A DNA stretch of 64,000 nucleotides from Thereva unica. Its lineage: Eukaryota; Arthropoda; Insecta; Diptera; Therevidae. Location: contig OX465283.1 in NCBI GenBank assembly GCA_949987705.1, forward strand, positions 71,557,720-71,621,719, read 5' to 3'. This document shows positions 1 through 10,774 of the stretch, piece by piece. A model generated the notes under the pieces. It did not search any database, had not been told where the DNA came from, and was given only the letters and a program-made list of their open reading frames with translations. How positions within the stretch are numbered: position 1 is the first letter of the stretch; each line of letters opens with the position of its first letter. The position numbers were made by a program, and so were the translations under genes.

Positions 1-54
1 CCAGATTTGACTGATGAAGTATGGACCTTAATATTTTGTTTTACATTTTTTTAG

Positions 55-240
55 GTCTCCCCGCCGCCACCTCCCCTGCCTAGTCAAATAGCACCGCAGC
101 CACATTATGCTCCGTTGATTGCATATCCAAAGTGGCTGCTGCCGATGTCCATCCCGGTTACAATGGGTCACCTGCCAAACCTAGCACCTAGGTGCACCCT
201 GCCAAACTGCCCCTGCATGGATGCTTATCATATTAATTAG
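55..240 (+). CDS. Terminal coding exon of a host gene, proline-rich C-terminus
   Basis: A pyrimidine-rich tract ending in AG at 53-54 is followed by a frame open for 61 codons to TAG at 238-240. The other two phases close within about 12 codons, so the reading phase is fixed (phase 0 at base 55). The peptide opens with a run of prolines (VSPPPPPLPSQ), then has PKWLLPMSIPV and a short cysteine-containing end (CTLPNCPCMDAYHIN). I do not recognise the protein family. A poly(A) signal follows about 220 bp downstream. Composition is more GC-rich than the flanks, as expected for coding DNA. Upstream exons lie outside the window. The call as a host exon is inference from splice site, single open phase and poly(A) signal; a fragment of a transposon gene cannot be excluded. 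Confidence 0.55.
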   Translation, partial: VSPPPPPLPSQIAPQPHYAPLIAYPKWLLPMSIPVTMGHLPNLAPRCTLPNCPCMDAYHIN

Positions 241-460
241 CAGCGATGGAATGCTGGATCGGAACTACATGGACTCCATAGAATGTTGCATTCGATTGCT
301 TGATACGTTTTTGCTGTGCAATATTTCAATTATGTTATCAAAACGAGGAAATTTTTAAAGTTTATTAGTTTTAGTAATTTTTCTTTATACTTAATAGATT
401 CTGCTTGATTATGAATTTTAAGTTCTAATTTTAATTATATTTTATGTAATTAATTAGCTG

Positions 461-466
461 AATAAA
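461..466 (+). terminator. Candidate poly(A) signal AATAAA
   Basis: AATAAA lies 221 bp after the stop codon of the 55-240 exon in AT-rich DNA suited to a 3' UTR. It is the first such hexamer on this strand after the stop codon that I noticed. Confidence 0.45.
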
Positions 467-499
467 AAGAATGTTAATTCAATTTCTTATTATTTATTT

Positions 500-1120
500 C
501 AAAATTGCAACTATTGCAGGTAGCGAACGCTAAAAGCATTGATCTTCAATGTTGAATACGTAAAGCATTCAGACGAATAACCTGACGCTGCACCCCCTCC
601 ACATTTGGTAGTGGATTTTGTAATGCGTGAGCGGTCCTAGACTTAGAGTTTCACCGCACACAGAGTAGCCGCAGAACCGTAGAGTAGCTAAACTGCTACG
701 CCAATTTCTGCCCTACGGAAACACGAGGTGAGATGTGCCATGGTGGAACAGCGGTTTATAGTCTCATGAAATGTTCCTTTAAACATGGCTAAAAACTTCT
801 ATTCTGATAATTGAAGAAAGGACAAAACTGCCTTGACTGCCTACAAGAGATGAAAAAATCAAAACCGCGGAACCTAGACAATTTTCAGTGGAACAGTTAC
901 TAAAGGCCTTAGCGAACGACCACTCAAACGGCACTAGTAGCTTAAAAAAGATGCAATATTATAAACACCTTGCAAACTAAGGAACGGGAACACCCGGTCT
1001 TTTAAGAGCTAACGGGCATAATAAAATGGTAGAGGAATAATAAAGAGATTTCAAACCAAGATAAATAACGGCAAGCTGCAGCCCAAGAAAAAACACAATC
1101 GTTCAAGATATGATATGATG
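500..1120. other. Non-coding stretch with no recognised element
   Basis: No open frame of note, no inverted-repeat pair and no recognisable transposon protein fragment was seen between the candidate 3' UTR and the hAT element. Confidence 0.4.
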
Positions 1121-1128
1121 ATAAAAAA

Positions 1129-2721
1129 TAGAGATGCGCCGAATATAGGTTCGACCGAATACGAATATTCGGCCGAATATTCGGTCAAAAATGTACCGAA
1201 CCGAACATTCGGCCGAATTATTCGGTTCATCTTTGCGCAGTTCATATAGGTCGGCGAAACGTTCTGCGAGTAGCAGCGTTCGCCCACCCCTTCAGCACTT
1301 CGCGCTAGTTCGCCTCGCTTACTCCATGCGGCGCTCTTTCTTTTATTGCAATCTCTCGCGTGATAGAATTATCGCCAAACAATAAGGGACTAAAGCAAGA
1401 GTTCCATAAACATTGAGGCCCTACGTACATGGGACGACGGATTTGCAATCCCACTTTCAAACTGGTTTCACCATTATCACGCTCACAACCAGTTTGCAAC
1501 CAAAATGAAACCTTTTTTTTTTTTTTTTATGTGACACACTAGAGACTTAGGGAAGGCCCCTTTGTACTGTCGACCATGTATTTTATTTTGAAATGTCGAA
1601 CAGCAGCTCTAGTCGGAAGATAGAGAGAGAAGTGAAGGAAAGAACTGTCACAACCTAGCTGCGGTATTTTTATTTCACCTACTCCCAACCATTTCGCGAC
1701 TCTGACATCAGGGCATCGAGAACAACTCGCTGGAGTGTTATGCCTCCTGAAACGAGTTGAATCTCATCAACCAACCGATGACATGCGCTTGGTGGAGCGG
1801 GGAAGAGAACTAGAGAAGGCTATGACAGGAGGAATCAGGAATGCAAAGAGGGAAGAAGAAAGAAGGAAAGTTATGTAGGCGGGAAATTGGGAAAGGCTAG
1901 GACCGCGGCACCGCCGGGAATCGAACCCGGGACCTCTGGGGATAGTAGTCAGGCGCCTTACCCCTAGACTACCGTTGTCCCCACACAAGCGCAACTGATT
2001 TTTCATCAATCGGTGTTCTGTGCTCACGAAGAAGATTTTGTTGAATAAACTTTGACACGTACAAATGCAACCACGCAACTAAAACTGGTGACATTTCCAG
2101 GCGTACAAGTGTTACATTCGGTGACATACAATATAGAAGTGTGTGTATTCAAATGCGACTTGATGGAAAATTCCATGAATGGAATGCAAGCAACGCAAAT
2201 GTTGGTCTACTTTCAACTTTTTCTATATTGACGCATTCGACATAGCACACACAATCATACACTCGTTACTTAGATTTTTGGGTTATGTCGGGACGGAATG
2301 CAACTACAAAATTATGTAAGTGTTGGTGGAAACTCGCCGCATATCATGGAACCGCTGAATGCAATGCAAGTACAAGCTTGATATTGCTTCCGACCGGCAA
2401 GAGCAGTCGTACTATTACTGTCGTACTGGCAAACTAGTATCAAATCGGTCTGGTTTCGTGTGTGGACTCTCATTTTTTTTAATTTTTGATTTTGTGAATA
2501 AATATGGTTACACAGAGAAGTGTTTGTTTCATTTACAAATACTACCCATGTACAGTTCCAGAATAAAGCCCCTTTAACATATGTAACTCTTAAAATAATA
2601 CTATTTAAATATTCGGTAATTATTCGGCTAATTAGCCGAATATTCGGCCGAATACGAACATTAAAAAATACGCCGAATATACCGAATACGAATATTCGGC
2701 CGAACATTCGGCGCATCTCTA
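1129..2721. mobile_element. Complete non-autonomous hAT-type element with CCGAATATTCGG-rich ends
   Basis: The ends are inverted: TAGAGATGCGCCGAATA at the left and its complement TTCGGCGCATCTCTA at the right. They are flanked by a perfect 8-bp target-site duplication, ATAAAAAA, at 1121-1128 and 2722-2729. Eight-bp duplications and a terminal AGAGATG-like motif are typical of the hAT superfamily. Both subterminal regions (1137-1230 and 2608-2715) carry many copies of the self-complementary motif CGAATATTCGG, which may be transposase binding sites. No transposase-like frame is present, so movement must rely on an enzyme supplied elsewhere. A SINE sits inside (1513-1982); the element is about 1.1 kb without it. 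Confidence 0.85.
1513..1982 (-). mobile_element. tRNA-derived SINE, copy 1 (inside the hAT element)
   Basis: Read on the minus strand it starts with a tRNA-like head (1910-1982) holding an A-box-like TAGTCTAGGGGTAAGG and a perfect B box GGTTCGATTCC, continues through a unique body, and ends in AGTACAAAGGG...CACAT followed by an A-run (T-run at 1513-1528). Copies at 26063 and 52149 share the whole length. It has no protein; transcription would be by RNA polymerase III from the A and B boxes. Its position inside the 1129-2721 element shows it inserted later. The tRNA head is no longer a functional tRNA: the anticodon arm does not pair. Confidence 0.85.
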
Positions 2722-3420
2722 ATAAAAAACAAAATGTTTTCATATCGCTAAATAAAACCTACACTCTTTCTCTCTTTTCAGTCAACATTAAAAACCTTTG
2801 AATAAGAATCCTTGCCTACAACGCTTCCACAGCCGTGAAACTCGTTCATTCGTAGTCTCAGTTACCATTTATTAACGATCCCAACTCCATTTAACATACT
2901 CTAACTACCTACCTGGTCTAACTACCTTCAAATTAAGCTTCCTGCAAGACTTGGTATCATAGTGCAACGAACATGACGAACTGGTAATATAAATTGGTTT
3001 AACTGGATCACCAACCTTGCACAAGTGAGGCCCTAATATACAAGGGAAAGTATACGATCTATACCACCCTTGTGTATGGAACTATTTTAGTGAATGGAGT
3101 CACTCAAGTTTCTGTTCTTTATAACAAATAAAAGAATACACAATTACCTAAAAAGCAAGCCCAATTATATTGCTCGACCATAATCGGTATAGGAGTTATT
3201 AACGTTTAACTAGTAATTAAAAGTGGTGTGCCAAGCACTTGCGGCCGGCCCAGACCTGACAAAACCTGTGTTTTCTAGTATAAAAACGTTCAAACGTTAA
3301 TTTGGTTTCAGTTTGTTGCTGTTACTCGATAGGTCACTTTCATCATTTTTTCATTGTGCTCCTTTAATCCCTCATGGGACATAGGTCACTTTGGGCTCCT
3401 AAAAATTTTCCGAAAAACGC
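2722..3420. other. Mostly unassigned; possible very decayed LINE tail near 2890-2990
   Basis: Bases around 2935-2990 (AAGCTT...CATGACGAACTGGTAAT) resemble the 3' untranslated part of the LINE ending at 44890 (AAGCTT...CATGACGGACTAGTAGT). The match is weak. The rest shows nothing recognisable. Confidence 0.25.
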
Positions 3421-3639
3421 ACATATCAAACTTGTGCACCACAAAATTTTTTGTATGGTCGCTATGACCATTTCATCCTGCTACTTGATATTTCACGTTT
3501 TTTGCAGCCAGCTCTTGGACTATAATTAGAACTTGATTCTCCGATTCTCGAAAACTTCAAAAATCGCGCTATCAAACTTATCGGTGATGGGTTCATTTTC
3601 ACCTCCAACCTTGGCAACATTTTATCTACATTTATCGCA

Positions 3640-3715
3640 GTTCCTCCATCCATCCAATGGCGCATTTCTCCAAGTTTGACAGTCTCTTGCAGCTTGTCTC
3701 TAGCGGGTTCTCATT
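3640..3715 (-). pseudogene. RTE-like LINE, C-terminal fragment
   Basis: The stretch TCCATCCAATGG followed by TTCTCCAAGTTTGACAG.CTCTTG matches the 3' coding end of the RTE copy at 48150-48240, the region encoding the C-terminal RWID-like segment. It is too short and mutated to code. Confidence 0.45.
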
Positions 3716-4255
3716 CAATATAAAACCATCAACACTGAAAGAAGTCAAGCAATGGTGAAGCTAAAAAATAAGAAATCAGAAGGCCTAGATGGAGCTACAG
3801 CTGAACTGCTCAAAGCAAAGCCAACATTGAAGTAATAACAGAGATATCGCATCCTATCTTAGAGCAAATATAGAACAAAGAAAGATTGCCAAATAAATTT
3901 AAGGATGCACTAGTTATTAACTTTTCAAAAAAGGAGATCTAAAAGATTGCCGGAAATTGGAGATGCAATTACATACGAAATATGGTAGCAAAAATGCTGG
4001 CCTTCATAATTATTTGTAGAATTGAAGATAAAAGAACAAAAAGTAGGATTTAGGAAAAGTCTCGGATGTATAGATAACTCAAAAACGTTAGAATGGTTAT
4101 CAATATACATTACCTTCGTAGATTTCGAGCGAGCATTCGACACAATCCATAGGGGAGCTATTTGGGAAGCTTTGAAAATGAAGGCAGTATAGATCTTTTC
4201 GAACGTCGTCACATTCCACGCATGCTGGGGTACAAAGCTATTAAAAATGTTTAAA
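3716..4255 (+). pseudogene. RTE-like LINE reverse transcriptase fragment, decayed
   Basis: Conceptual translation across frames gives landmarks of RTE-type reverse transcriptase in the right order: KKSEGLDGATAELLKA, then FKKGDLKDCRNWR, then ITFVDFERAFDTIHRGAIW, where the family has FVDFEKAFDSIDR with the first catalytic aspartate. Several stops and frameshifts break it (for example after the GLDG segment), so it cannot work. It lies on the opposite strand to the adjoining RTE C-terminal scrap, so the two are separate insertions or a rearranged copy. Confidence 0.7.
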
Positions 4256-4299
4256 AGCTGACAAAGCACGGTATACAAGAAACAAGGTAATGTAAAAGA

Positions 4300-4430
4300 C
4301 TGTATATCGTAAGACGGTATTTAGTGCTGATGTCAAGTGGGGCCCGCTGTCTATATAAAATCGAAGCTGTTGTTTTTGTTTCCGCACTTGACGTCACTAG
4401 GCGCCCGTTTTTTACGGTATTCGAAGTTCA
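4300..4430. repeat. Possible small inverted-repeat element
   Basis: ACGGTATTTAGTGCTGATGTCAAGTGGGG near 4311 is matched in inverse by CCGCACTTGACGTCACTAGGCGCCCG near 4384 and a terminal TACGGTA. The arms are about 30-35 bp and imperfect, and no target-site duplication is clear. Confidence 0.35.
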
Positions 4431-4949
4431 GGTGTGAAAGTAGGTACTAAAAAAAGATGAAATATAGGGAAATTATTGAACAATATTTGTAAAATTTGGC
4501 AACGAGGTGCGCAGAACTGTTTAAATTTTTTGTGTCACGGTGTTTGAAAACATCTATACTATCAAAATTAACCCAAATGATCATAATGCTAGGAATCCTT
4601 TAGATTACACAACTAAGTGACCCAACTGGAGTGAAACAATGTTGCTCCCTTCCACCATTACTTTAATTGCACTCGACGAAATAATGAAGAACGCCAGCTG
4701 AAATATTTGCATTGGAAGCTAGCCTCAGAATATATGTACAAAAAACAAAATCAATTAGAATTAATATTACCAACAGTATCCCATTAATAATATAAGATAG
4801 TACAATAGAATACAAGAGTTACCTTACTACGGAAGGAGGTGCGAGACAGGATAATTTGAGTTGATTAAAAAGGGTAGAGATGCATTCAACAGATCAACAG
4901 AAAGTGTGGAAATCGCCATCATAATTATCTGGAAATGTAAAGTTAAATA

Positions 4950-5390
4950 TTTTTGATTCCGTAAGTGATTTTTGTACCTGCACGATATCGCCCGAACCAC
5001 GAAAGATATTGACTTACTTGAGGTGCCGTTCGAAGCGTATTAGCGACAATATAATCTGAAAAGATTTTTATAATATTCGGTCGAGCGGTTTTTTGGGTTA
5101 AATGGCATAAGTGATTTTTGTACCTGCACGATATCGCGCGAACTATAAAAGATATCGACTTAGTTGACGGTTCGAAGAGTATTAACCAAAATATGATCTG
5201 AAAAGATTTTCATAAAATTCGGTCGAACCGTTTTTTTTTTTTTTGGTTTAAACGATGTTCAAGATTTTTGTACCTGCACGATACCGCGCGAACTAAAAAC
5301 TATATCGACTTCATTGAGGTGCCGAAAAAAGAATATTAATGAAGAAATGCTCTGAAAAAAATTTCATAACATTCGTTCGCGCCTTAAATA
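4950..5390. repeat. Tandem repeat, three units of about 146-150 bp
   Basis: The motif TACCTGCACGATATCG recurs starting near 4975, 5121 and 5271, spacing 146 and 150 bp. Each unit continues with a CGAAC...GATAT.GACTT block, then TCTGAAAAGATTTTCAT and an ATTCGGTCG...TTT block. Units differ by point changes and by the length of a T-run at 5231-5244. A related pair of units lies at 51800-52010, so it is a dispersed satellite-like family. Confidence 0.8.
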
Positions 5391-5702
5391 CGGTTACTAA
5401 CGTTCAGGAAAAACAAATTCTCTAGAAAAATCTTGTGGATTAACCACTATTATAGTTATTTGAACTAGCTTCTCTCGGGATTGCTTTGTCATCTGTTCTG
5501 ATACTAGCCAATTTTCCACGAGTGCTAAACGAATAACTATTTTGTAAGAAGTCAGTTTATTCCATCTTCGTTCGTCATACTGGGAAGTTAATCGTGTGGA
5601 CCGAAGGGGTCAAACCCACATCCCAACTAGTTTTTTTTAAAAAACAAACAGTGTAAAATTTCAAGAAAAATGGGTTAAATTAAGTAAAACATGTTTCTCC
5701 AC
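5391..5702. other. Unassigned non-coding stretch
   Basis: No recognisable gene, element end or repeat was seen between the tandem repeat and the next inverted-repeat element. Confidence 0.4.
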
Positions 5703-5705
5703 TAA

Positions 5706-6088
5706 AGACCCCCATTCACTTACAGGCCGGCCGGCACGATTAAGCTTGACTGGCGGACACACAAGCGATAACGACTGCTCCAAGGCGGCTCCAGCCTCAA
5801 GCCGTGAACACCCGCAAACAAGCGCAAATGCGAGTGTGGATCGCTTTCACGACTTGCTTTCCTATCCGAGTGAATACGGTGTGAATTCTTGCCGTCAATT
5901 CACGCCTTGTGAGTGAATAGAAGTCCAGATCTTCAGGCCCGAACTGACGATAAATGCCAGTTTTGTCAGCTTTTTTGAACTACAGGCCCTATACAGTTGG
6001 CGGCCAGTGAGTGTATAGTGATACTTGGCCTCAAGGCAAAAACTTTCAGGCCACGGCCTGCTGGCGACCTGTGTGTAAATTGGGGCCT
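5706..6088. mobile_element. Small non-autonomous inverted-repeat element, TAA target site
   Basis: Left end AGACCCCCATTCACTTACAG and the inverse of the right end AGGCCCCAATTTACACACAG match at most positions. Both ends are flanked by TAA (5703-5705 and 6089-6091). A 3-bp TWA duplication is characteristic of PIF/Harbinger elements, so assignment there is inference. The 383-bp body is unusually GC-rich for this window and has repeated GGCC-containing motifs; it has no transposase. Confidence 0.6.
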
Positions 6089-6265
6089 TAAGATATGGGT
6101 AAATTCTACACAAAAATTTGTTGTCGATTGTTTAGCCTCCTCCGGCTAGCCAAACGCGCGTCTCGTCGAATGCTGCAGAGTACAAGCCAAGTAACACTGA
6201 CCCGCGAAAAGGCCTTACAATTTAGAAGTACAAGAAGGCACACGCCGAATTTTAGCGAATGAAAT

Positions 6266-7565
6266 GCTTTTTTTTTAATGTGGCAGTGCTAAGCTCAGGA
6301 GTCACCCTTTGTACTACCAGTCCGTCATGTCATTTGTCATGTCATGGTGCAATGTCTAGCAGTAAGCTTAGTACGGGAGGGAGGGTGGGGGAATAGGTTA
6401 AGGATTATAAAGGAACGGGGGGGGGGGTTGAAGAAGGTGGTGATGAACCCTGCGTTTGAACTCTTGGATGTTGTATGAGCTCGGAAAAACTGACTGCGAG
6501 AGATTATTCCACAGTCGAGTTGTTCTATTTACAAACGAATTCATATTTTGTTGAGTGCGTGAAAGGGGGAGTTGCAGGTGGAGGGAATGAGACGAGTGGG
6601 CTAATCTGGTGTTGCGAGTATAGGATTGCCGTGGAGGCAGGAGAGCGTTTAGCTCGGAGGAACAGTCACTATGAAAGTAGCGATAAAATTTTGTCAGTGC
6701 AGCTACATTCCTACGGTGGCTCAAGGGGTCGATGGTGGAGCAGATGGTGTCGCCATCAATGAGTTTAAGGGCCCTTTTTTGGACCTTATCTAACCATGCT
6801 AAGGTGGTTATTGGAGCGCCGCCCCAAACAATGGAGTTATATTCGAGAAGAGGCCGAATGTAGGATTTATAAATAACAGCGCGGGCCGATGGCTGGAGGA
6901 GGAACTTGCACCTCTTAAGAAATCCCAAGCACTGAGATCCTTGCTTGGCGATTTGGAATATGTGGTCATTCCATCGCAAGTCTTTGGCTAAAGTCACGCC
7001 TAAGATGTGTAGGGATGGGTCGGCCTTTAGTACCACGTCATCCACTTTCAAGGATGGTGAGGTGTTGATCTTTTTCTTTGAAATAAGACAGTACTTGGTT
7101 TTGGTGGGGTTGAATTCAACACGATTCTTCTCTCCCCACTCTAGAATGAGTTCAATGTCATTATTAATAGAGTTGAACATTAGTTCACGATCATCAAGAC
7201 AGGATCTGGCATGAGTCTGTCTTGTATCGAAGCTGTACGAGTAACGTAGAGTACCGTCGTCGTAATAAGTAATTGCTATTGGGCGGTAGTTGGAGGGATC
7301 GCTGGAGTCACCTTTTTTCGGTATGGGCTGAACATGGGCAATTTTCTAAGAATCTGGATAAACTCCGGAGAGGTATGATAGGGCAAAAAGTTTGCGCAGA
7401 GGTTTAGCCAAAGGTGAGGCGCATTGTTTTAAGACGATGGGGGGCTTGTTCAGTGAGTGCTCACGTTTTGGTAGTTGCGTGTCAAGCGGAAAAGCGAGTG
7501 GATTCGGGTTGGGCAAGGAGTCCAAATTATCAGTTATCTCAAGTAAAATCTCGCAACACCCCCTT
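6266..7565 (-). pseudogene. LINE, minus-strand copy with two internal deletions
   Basis: The T-run near 6268 is the A-tail of a minus-strand LINE. The longest intact part, 7180 to 6398, encodes 260 residues of the C-terminal part of the reverse transcriptase protein, including NRVEFNPTKTKYCLIS, LHILGVTLAKDLRWNDHI and RTTRLWNNLSQSVFPSSYN. Compared with the fuller copy at 42793-44769, NYRPIAIT is joined directly to YYDDGTLRYSY, removing the catalytic core (motifs with DISKAFD and GVPQG) and leaving only the second catalytic aspartate pair. A second gap near 7455 joins an HSLN end to PPIVLK. It cannot make an active enzyme. It is most similar to the copy at 29412. Confidence 0.85.
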
Positions 7566-7799
7566 CCGACCAGATGAACTTTTTACATTTTTCGCTCCGC
7601 TTTACATTTTTCACTCCGAATTCTAATTAGCTGATGGCAATTCGTGTTAATGCAAACAAAGCAAAAATAATTTGACACTCAACTGACTCAACTGATTTCA
7701 TTACGGCTACAAACAACGATTTTAAAAGCGAGGGCCTTTCCTGCAGTTCTATATTCTAAGGAAAGGCTCGCTTTGCTGTGGTTACGACCGTAAATACGC

Positions 7800-7935
7800 A
7801 TTTTTAGTGTAAATACTAGATTTTTTTAAATTTGAAAAACCTCACGTGAGATTAGGGGAGCAGGGAGGGGGTCGAGCCAAATCTCACGAAATCTCACCAT
7901 TCCGGGCAGGGGGGGGGGGGGGGGTCGAATAACTC
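7800..7935. repeat. Repeat-like G-rich tract with a 16-G run
   Basis: CCTCACGTGAGATTAGGGG and GCCAAATCTCACGAAATCTCAC frame a G-rich centre and end in an unbroken G16 at 7909-7924. The phrase style (TCACGTGA...GTCGAGCCAAATCTCACG) resembles a repeat I have seen in many insect sequences, but no ends were found. The G-run could form a quadruplex and is a likely sequencing-error site. Confidence 0.3.
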
Positions 7936-10020
7936 AAAAATCACCAAACGTAATTTATCCTGGTCCCAAAAAAATAACAAACATAGAATTATGGAAATTA
8001 AGTTTATGTTTTGTCTCATAGATGGCGAACCTGCGACAGTTTCTTGTCGCCTTTAAAAAAATATCTTGTAATTTTATAATACAGTAAAATTCCGATTATT
8101 ATAATAAAATTAAATTATTATTATTATCCGTTTATTAAAATACCACTTATATTTGGTCAAAAAATTTGTTTAAATCATCATAAAGTGAAATATGAATTGT
8201 TTTAAATTCTTTACTATTGGCAGCACAAAAGAAAATTATAAAAGCATTAAACTCTTTGCCTTCTCCAAAGTTAGTTCTAGCAAAATTAAATTAAATCCTT
8301 AAAAAATATTTCACATAATAATTATTATCGTAGAATCTAAATAACAATTTTTCGAGCCATCTGTCGTTCAAATTATACATTAGAAGTCAACAGATTCCCA
8401 AGACGTAAACCTGTCTAAAAACTAGTCGAATAAATGCTCTATAGCCTTCAAGATGGCGCTAGCAGTACCATATTCAGTAAAGCCCGTCGACTTTTTTCGA
8501 TTATTCTTTATCACAATTAAAAGAATATAAATAAATAATTTACATCAAGCAGATTAATATCGTGAAAAAATGCTCAATTAACGTAATTAATACACATTAA
8601 TAACGTAATCTCATATATGTGTCACACCAAATGCGTCATGACCCAAGTTCAAAAATTATAAATTTGAATAATCTAATTATATTCCGCAAACGTTTAGAAA
8701 AGAACAGATACTAATAATAAAACCCGTTTTATCTGGCAAAAATCACGTTTTTCTAGTTAGAACTAAATTTCTCTATTTTATCAATCAATTGGCCTGATGG
8801 CTAGTTTTTGATAGCAAATTTTTCCATTTGCTCTTTCAAATCTTTAGAGTTATTATCTAGTTTCGTTTAAATATGTCTTCAATAAAAAGTATTATATCGA
8901 CTTTCTAGGAACTTATTTCAATTTTTGGTGAATTATTGCCGAAATTCTCGGAATACTCTTTAAAGCAAAAAGAATTTCAATGTGTTAAATCTGGCGTAAT
9001 TTAAATTCAATTTTATCAAATTTCTTCATTATTTATTTAAAAAAATATTTTGATTAACGAAGGGTAGCAAAACTGATCCGAATTCTGCGTTATCACCTAT
9101 AGTCAAAAAAAATTGCACACGATGCAATGATAAGAATTCTTTCATCAGAATTTTTTCAGTTTAATCATGCCAAAAAATTTGCTTTATCACTTTTATGTAA
9201 ATATCATTTCGTCATGCATGTTTCCCACAATAATGTCACCCCCAGCATCGCTATTCAGGAGTTTAATTAAGAATTTCACAAACCTGTGTCAATTTTCAAA
9301 TATAATTTTCACCAAATTGTTCGCGCACATCATAGTTCATTCTCACACGGTCTACAGCCTCCACTCTTTAATCAGTCTATATTTATAGAATTGTTCATCA
9401 CGATCCACGAGCATCCAGCGTCGAAACAAAAAGCATGTTTTAACAAGAATCTGACCTGATGTGTCGCTCAACCTCGAGTGGTTTTCTCGAGATTGATTTT
9501 TGGGCGCAAGTCAAAAGCGGAGCTCGTTCAAATTATGAGATTATGATAAGAACAGCTGATTGCAAACGACAATTGCCACTTCGCACTTAATAACTAGAGC
9601 ACACGCTGATTCGCTACGCCATCTAACAATAGGAAACACGGTTATAATCGATATGAGATCTTGGGTGGAAGGCGTGTAGCAAGCAAAGGCAGTCAATGAG
9701 TTGATGGTGATGAGCGCAAGAACCTCTAATGGCAGCGATGTTGAAAGGCGGCAATCTTGAAATTAGATGGTAATAAGGAAGGCGGAACGGAAAAGTTATG
9801 AATGCAGATAAAAGTGTCTAGATACGCACATGCAGTAATATTTGAAAAATTACTTTCACAGCTGTTTACATGTTCATATAACATAATGTTAAGCATTAGT
9901 TCTCTAGATCGTATTTGACAGAAGAAAATAACTGTCATAAACTAAGACCAAGTCATATGATATTCGACTTAAATTCGCTGTCTTCCACTGCTGTAAAAAT
10001 AGACTTCTTTTTCCATATTT
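7936..10020. other. About 2 kb of AT-rich DNA with nothing recognised
   Basis: No transposon protein landmarks, no inverted-repeat ends and no convincing exon were found. Short frames such as the one at 9167-9388 have random composition for AT-rich DNA. Confidence 0.4.
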
Positions 10021-10024
10021 GTTT

Positions 10025-10110
10025 GTGGTGAGCATAGCACCATCTCGTCTCGCTAAGCCCATAATCATGTTCATATCATTGAGGACTTCATCCTGCGCTC
10101 TTCAGAAACC
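10025..10110 (-). pseudogene. RTE-like LINE, short 5' coding fragment
   Basis: The plus-strand text TCTCGCTAAGCCCATAATCA...TTGAGGACTTCATCC matches 39725-39795 and 49505-49570, where the minus strand encodes the start of the RTE endonuclease (DEVLNEMNRYKIKIMGLSETR). It ends directly beside gypsy sequence. Confidence 0.6.
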
Positions 10111-10117
10111 TTCTTCT

Positions 10118-10290
10118 TCGATGGCTCTAGAGCCCAATTCGAGCCTTGGTCTGCATCAGCTCAGCGGCAGACTCGCAAAGTGGAGTTTAAAGCTGCAGGA
10201 GTTCGAGCTCGAAATCAAACTCCGCAAAGGTAACCAAAATGTGGTCCCCGATGCTTGATCGCGCCTGGATAGCGTCGACGAGATATCCCT
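10118..10290 (+). pseudogene. Ty3/gypsy pol fragment: end of the RNase H region
   Basis: The frame encodes LGLHQLSGRLAKWSLKLQEF, then KLRKGNQNVVPDA, the hallmark end of the Ty3/gypsy RNase H and connector region, in which the family has GRLARW..LQ.FDFEI.YRKG..N.VADALSR. A stop replaces the usual leucine or serine after PDA, then an RLDSVDEISLC tail follows. The rest of gag, protease and reverse transcriptase is missing upstream. The integrase region resumes about 1.3 kb further on after an intervening insertion. Confidence 0.8.
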
Positions 10291-10774
10291 CTGTCTACAC
10301 ATAGATGTAGATCCCCGTCCTTCATCCTGATAACTGCAACTGGGTGAACAGATCCTGAAAGTCTCACGGCTAGGGGCGGCGGCGCATAATCATTGTAGGT
10401 GGGAAGCAAGCGAACAGGTAGCTTTAAAATGTAAAAAGTTAATCCATTTGGCGCCCTGGAGAAAAAATCATTGCTCCTCGATTCCGAGTGGAAAAGGGAT
10501 TTCGAAAAATGAGAATTTCGGCATGGATATGTGAGTAATAACTGGCCGATGTCGAAAACTTTATATTTTTAAACGGTAGCGTCGTTTTACCAATGCGGTT
10601 TCCCAACTGAGTACTAATGACGTCCAATGCTGCTTAACCTCTGTGATCGAACCAGAGCCGGTCTATTGAGTATGCTAAATGATACCCTTCATGGTCATCA
10701 ACATAATTGCCTGAAATATGAAGCAATACAACAACAGGAACTAAAGCTTTGTATTAGTTAAACTAGAGCTTAAT
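10291..10774. other. Unassigned; may include decayed gypsy connector
   Basis: No clear protein landmark is visible beyond the RNase H tail. The stretch lies where the connector between RNase H and integrase would be expected. Confidence 0.3.

Noticed and set aside
2312..2743. 143-codon minus frame as a gene
   Set aside because: It lies across the end of the hAT element and its palindromic repeats; the peptide has no domain and crosses the target duplication.
10019..10258. Single 79-codon gene
   Set aside because: The frame is a chance fusion of antisense RTE sequence with the end of a gypsy RNase H region.
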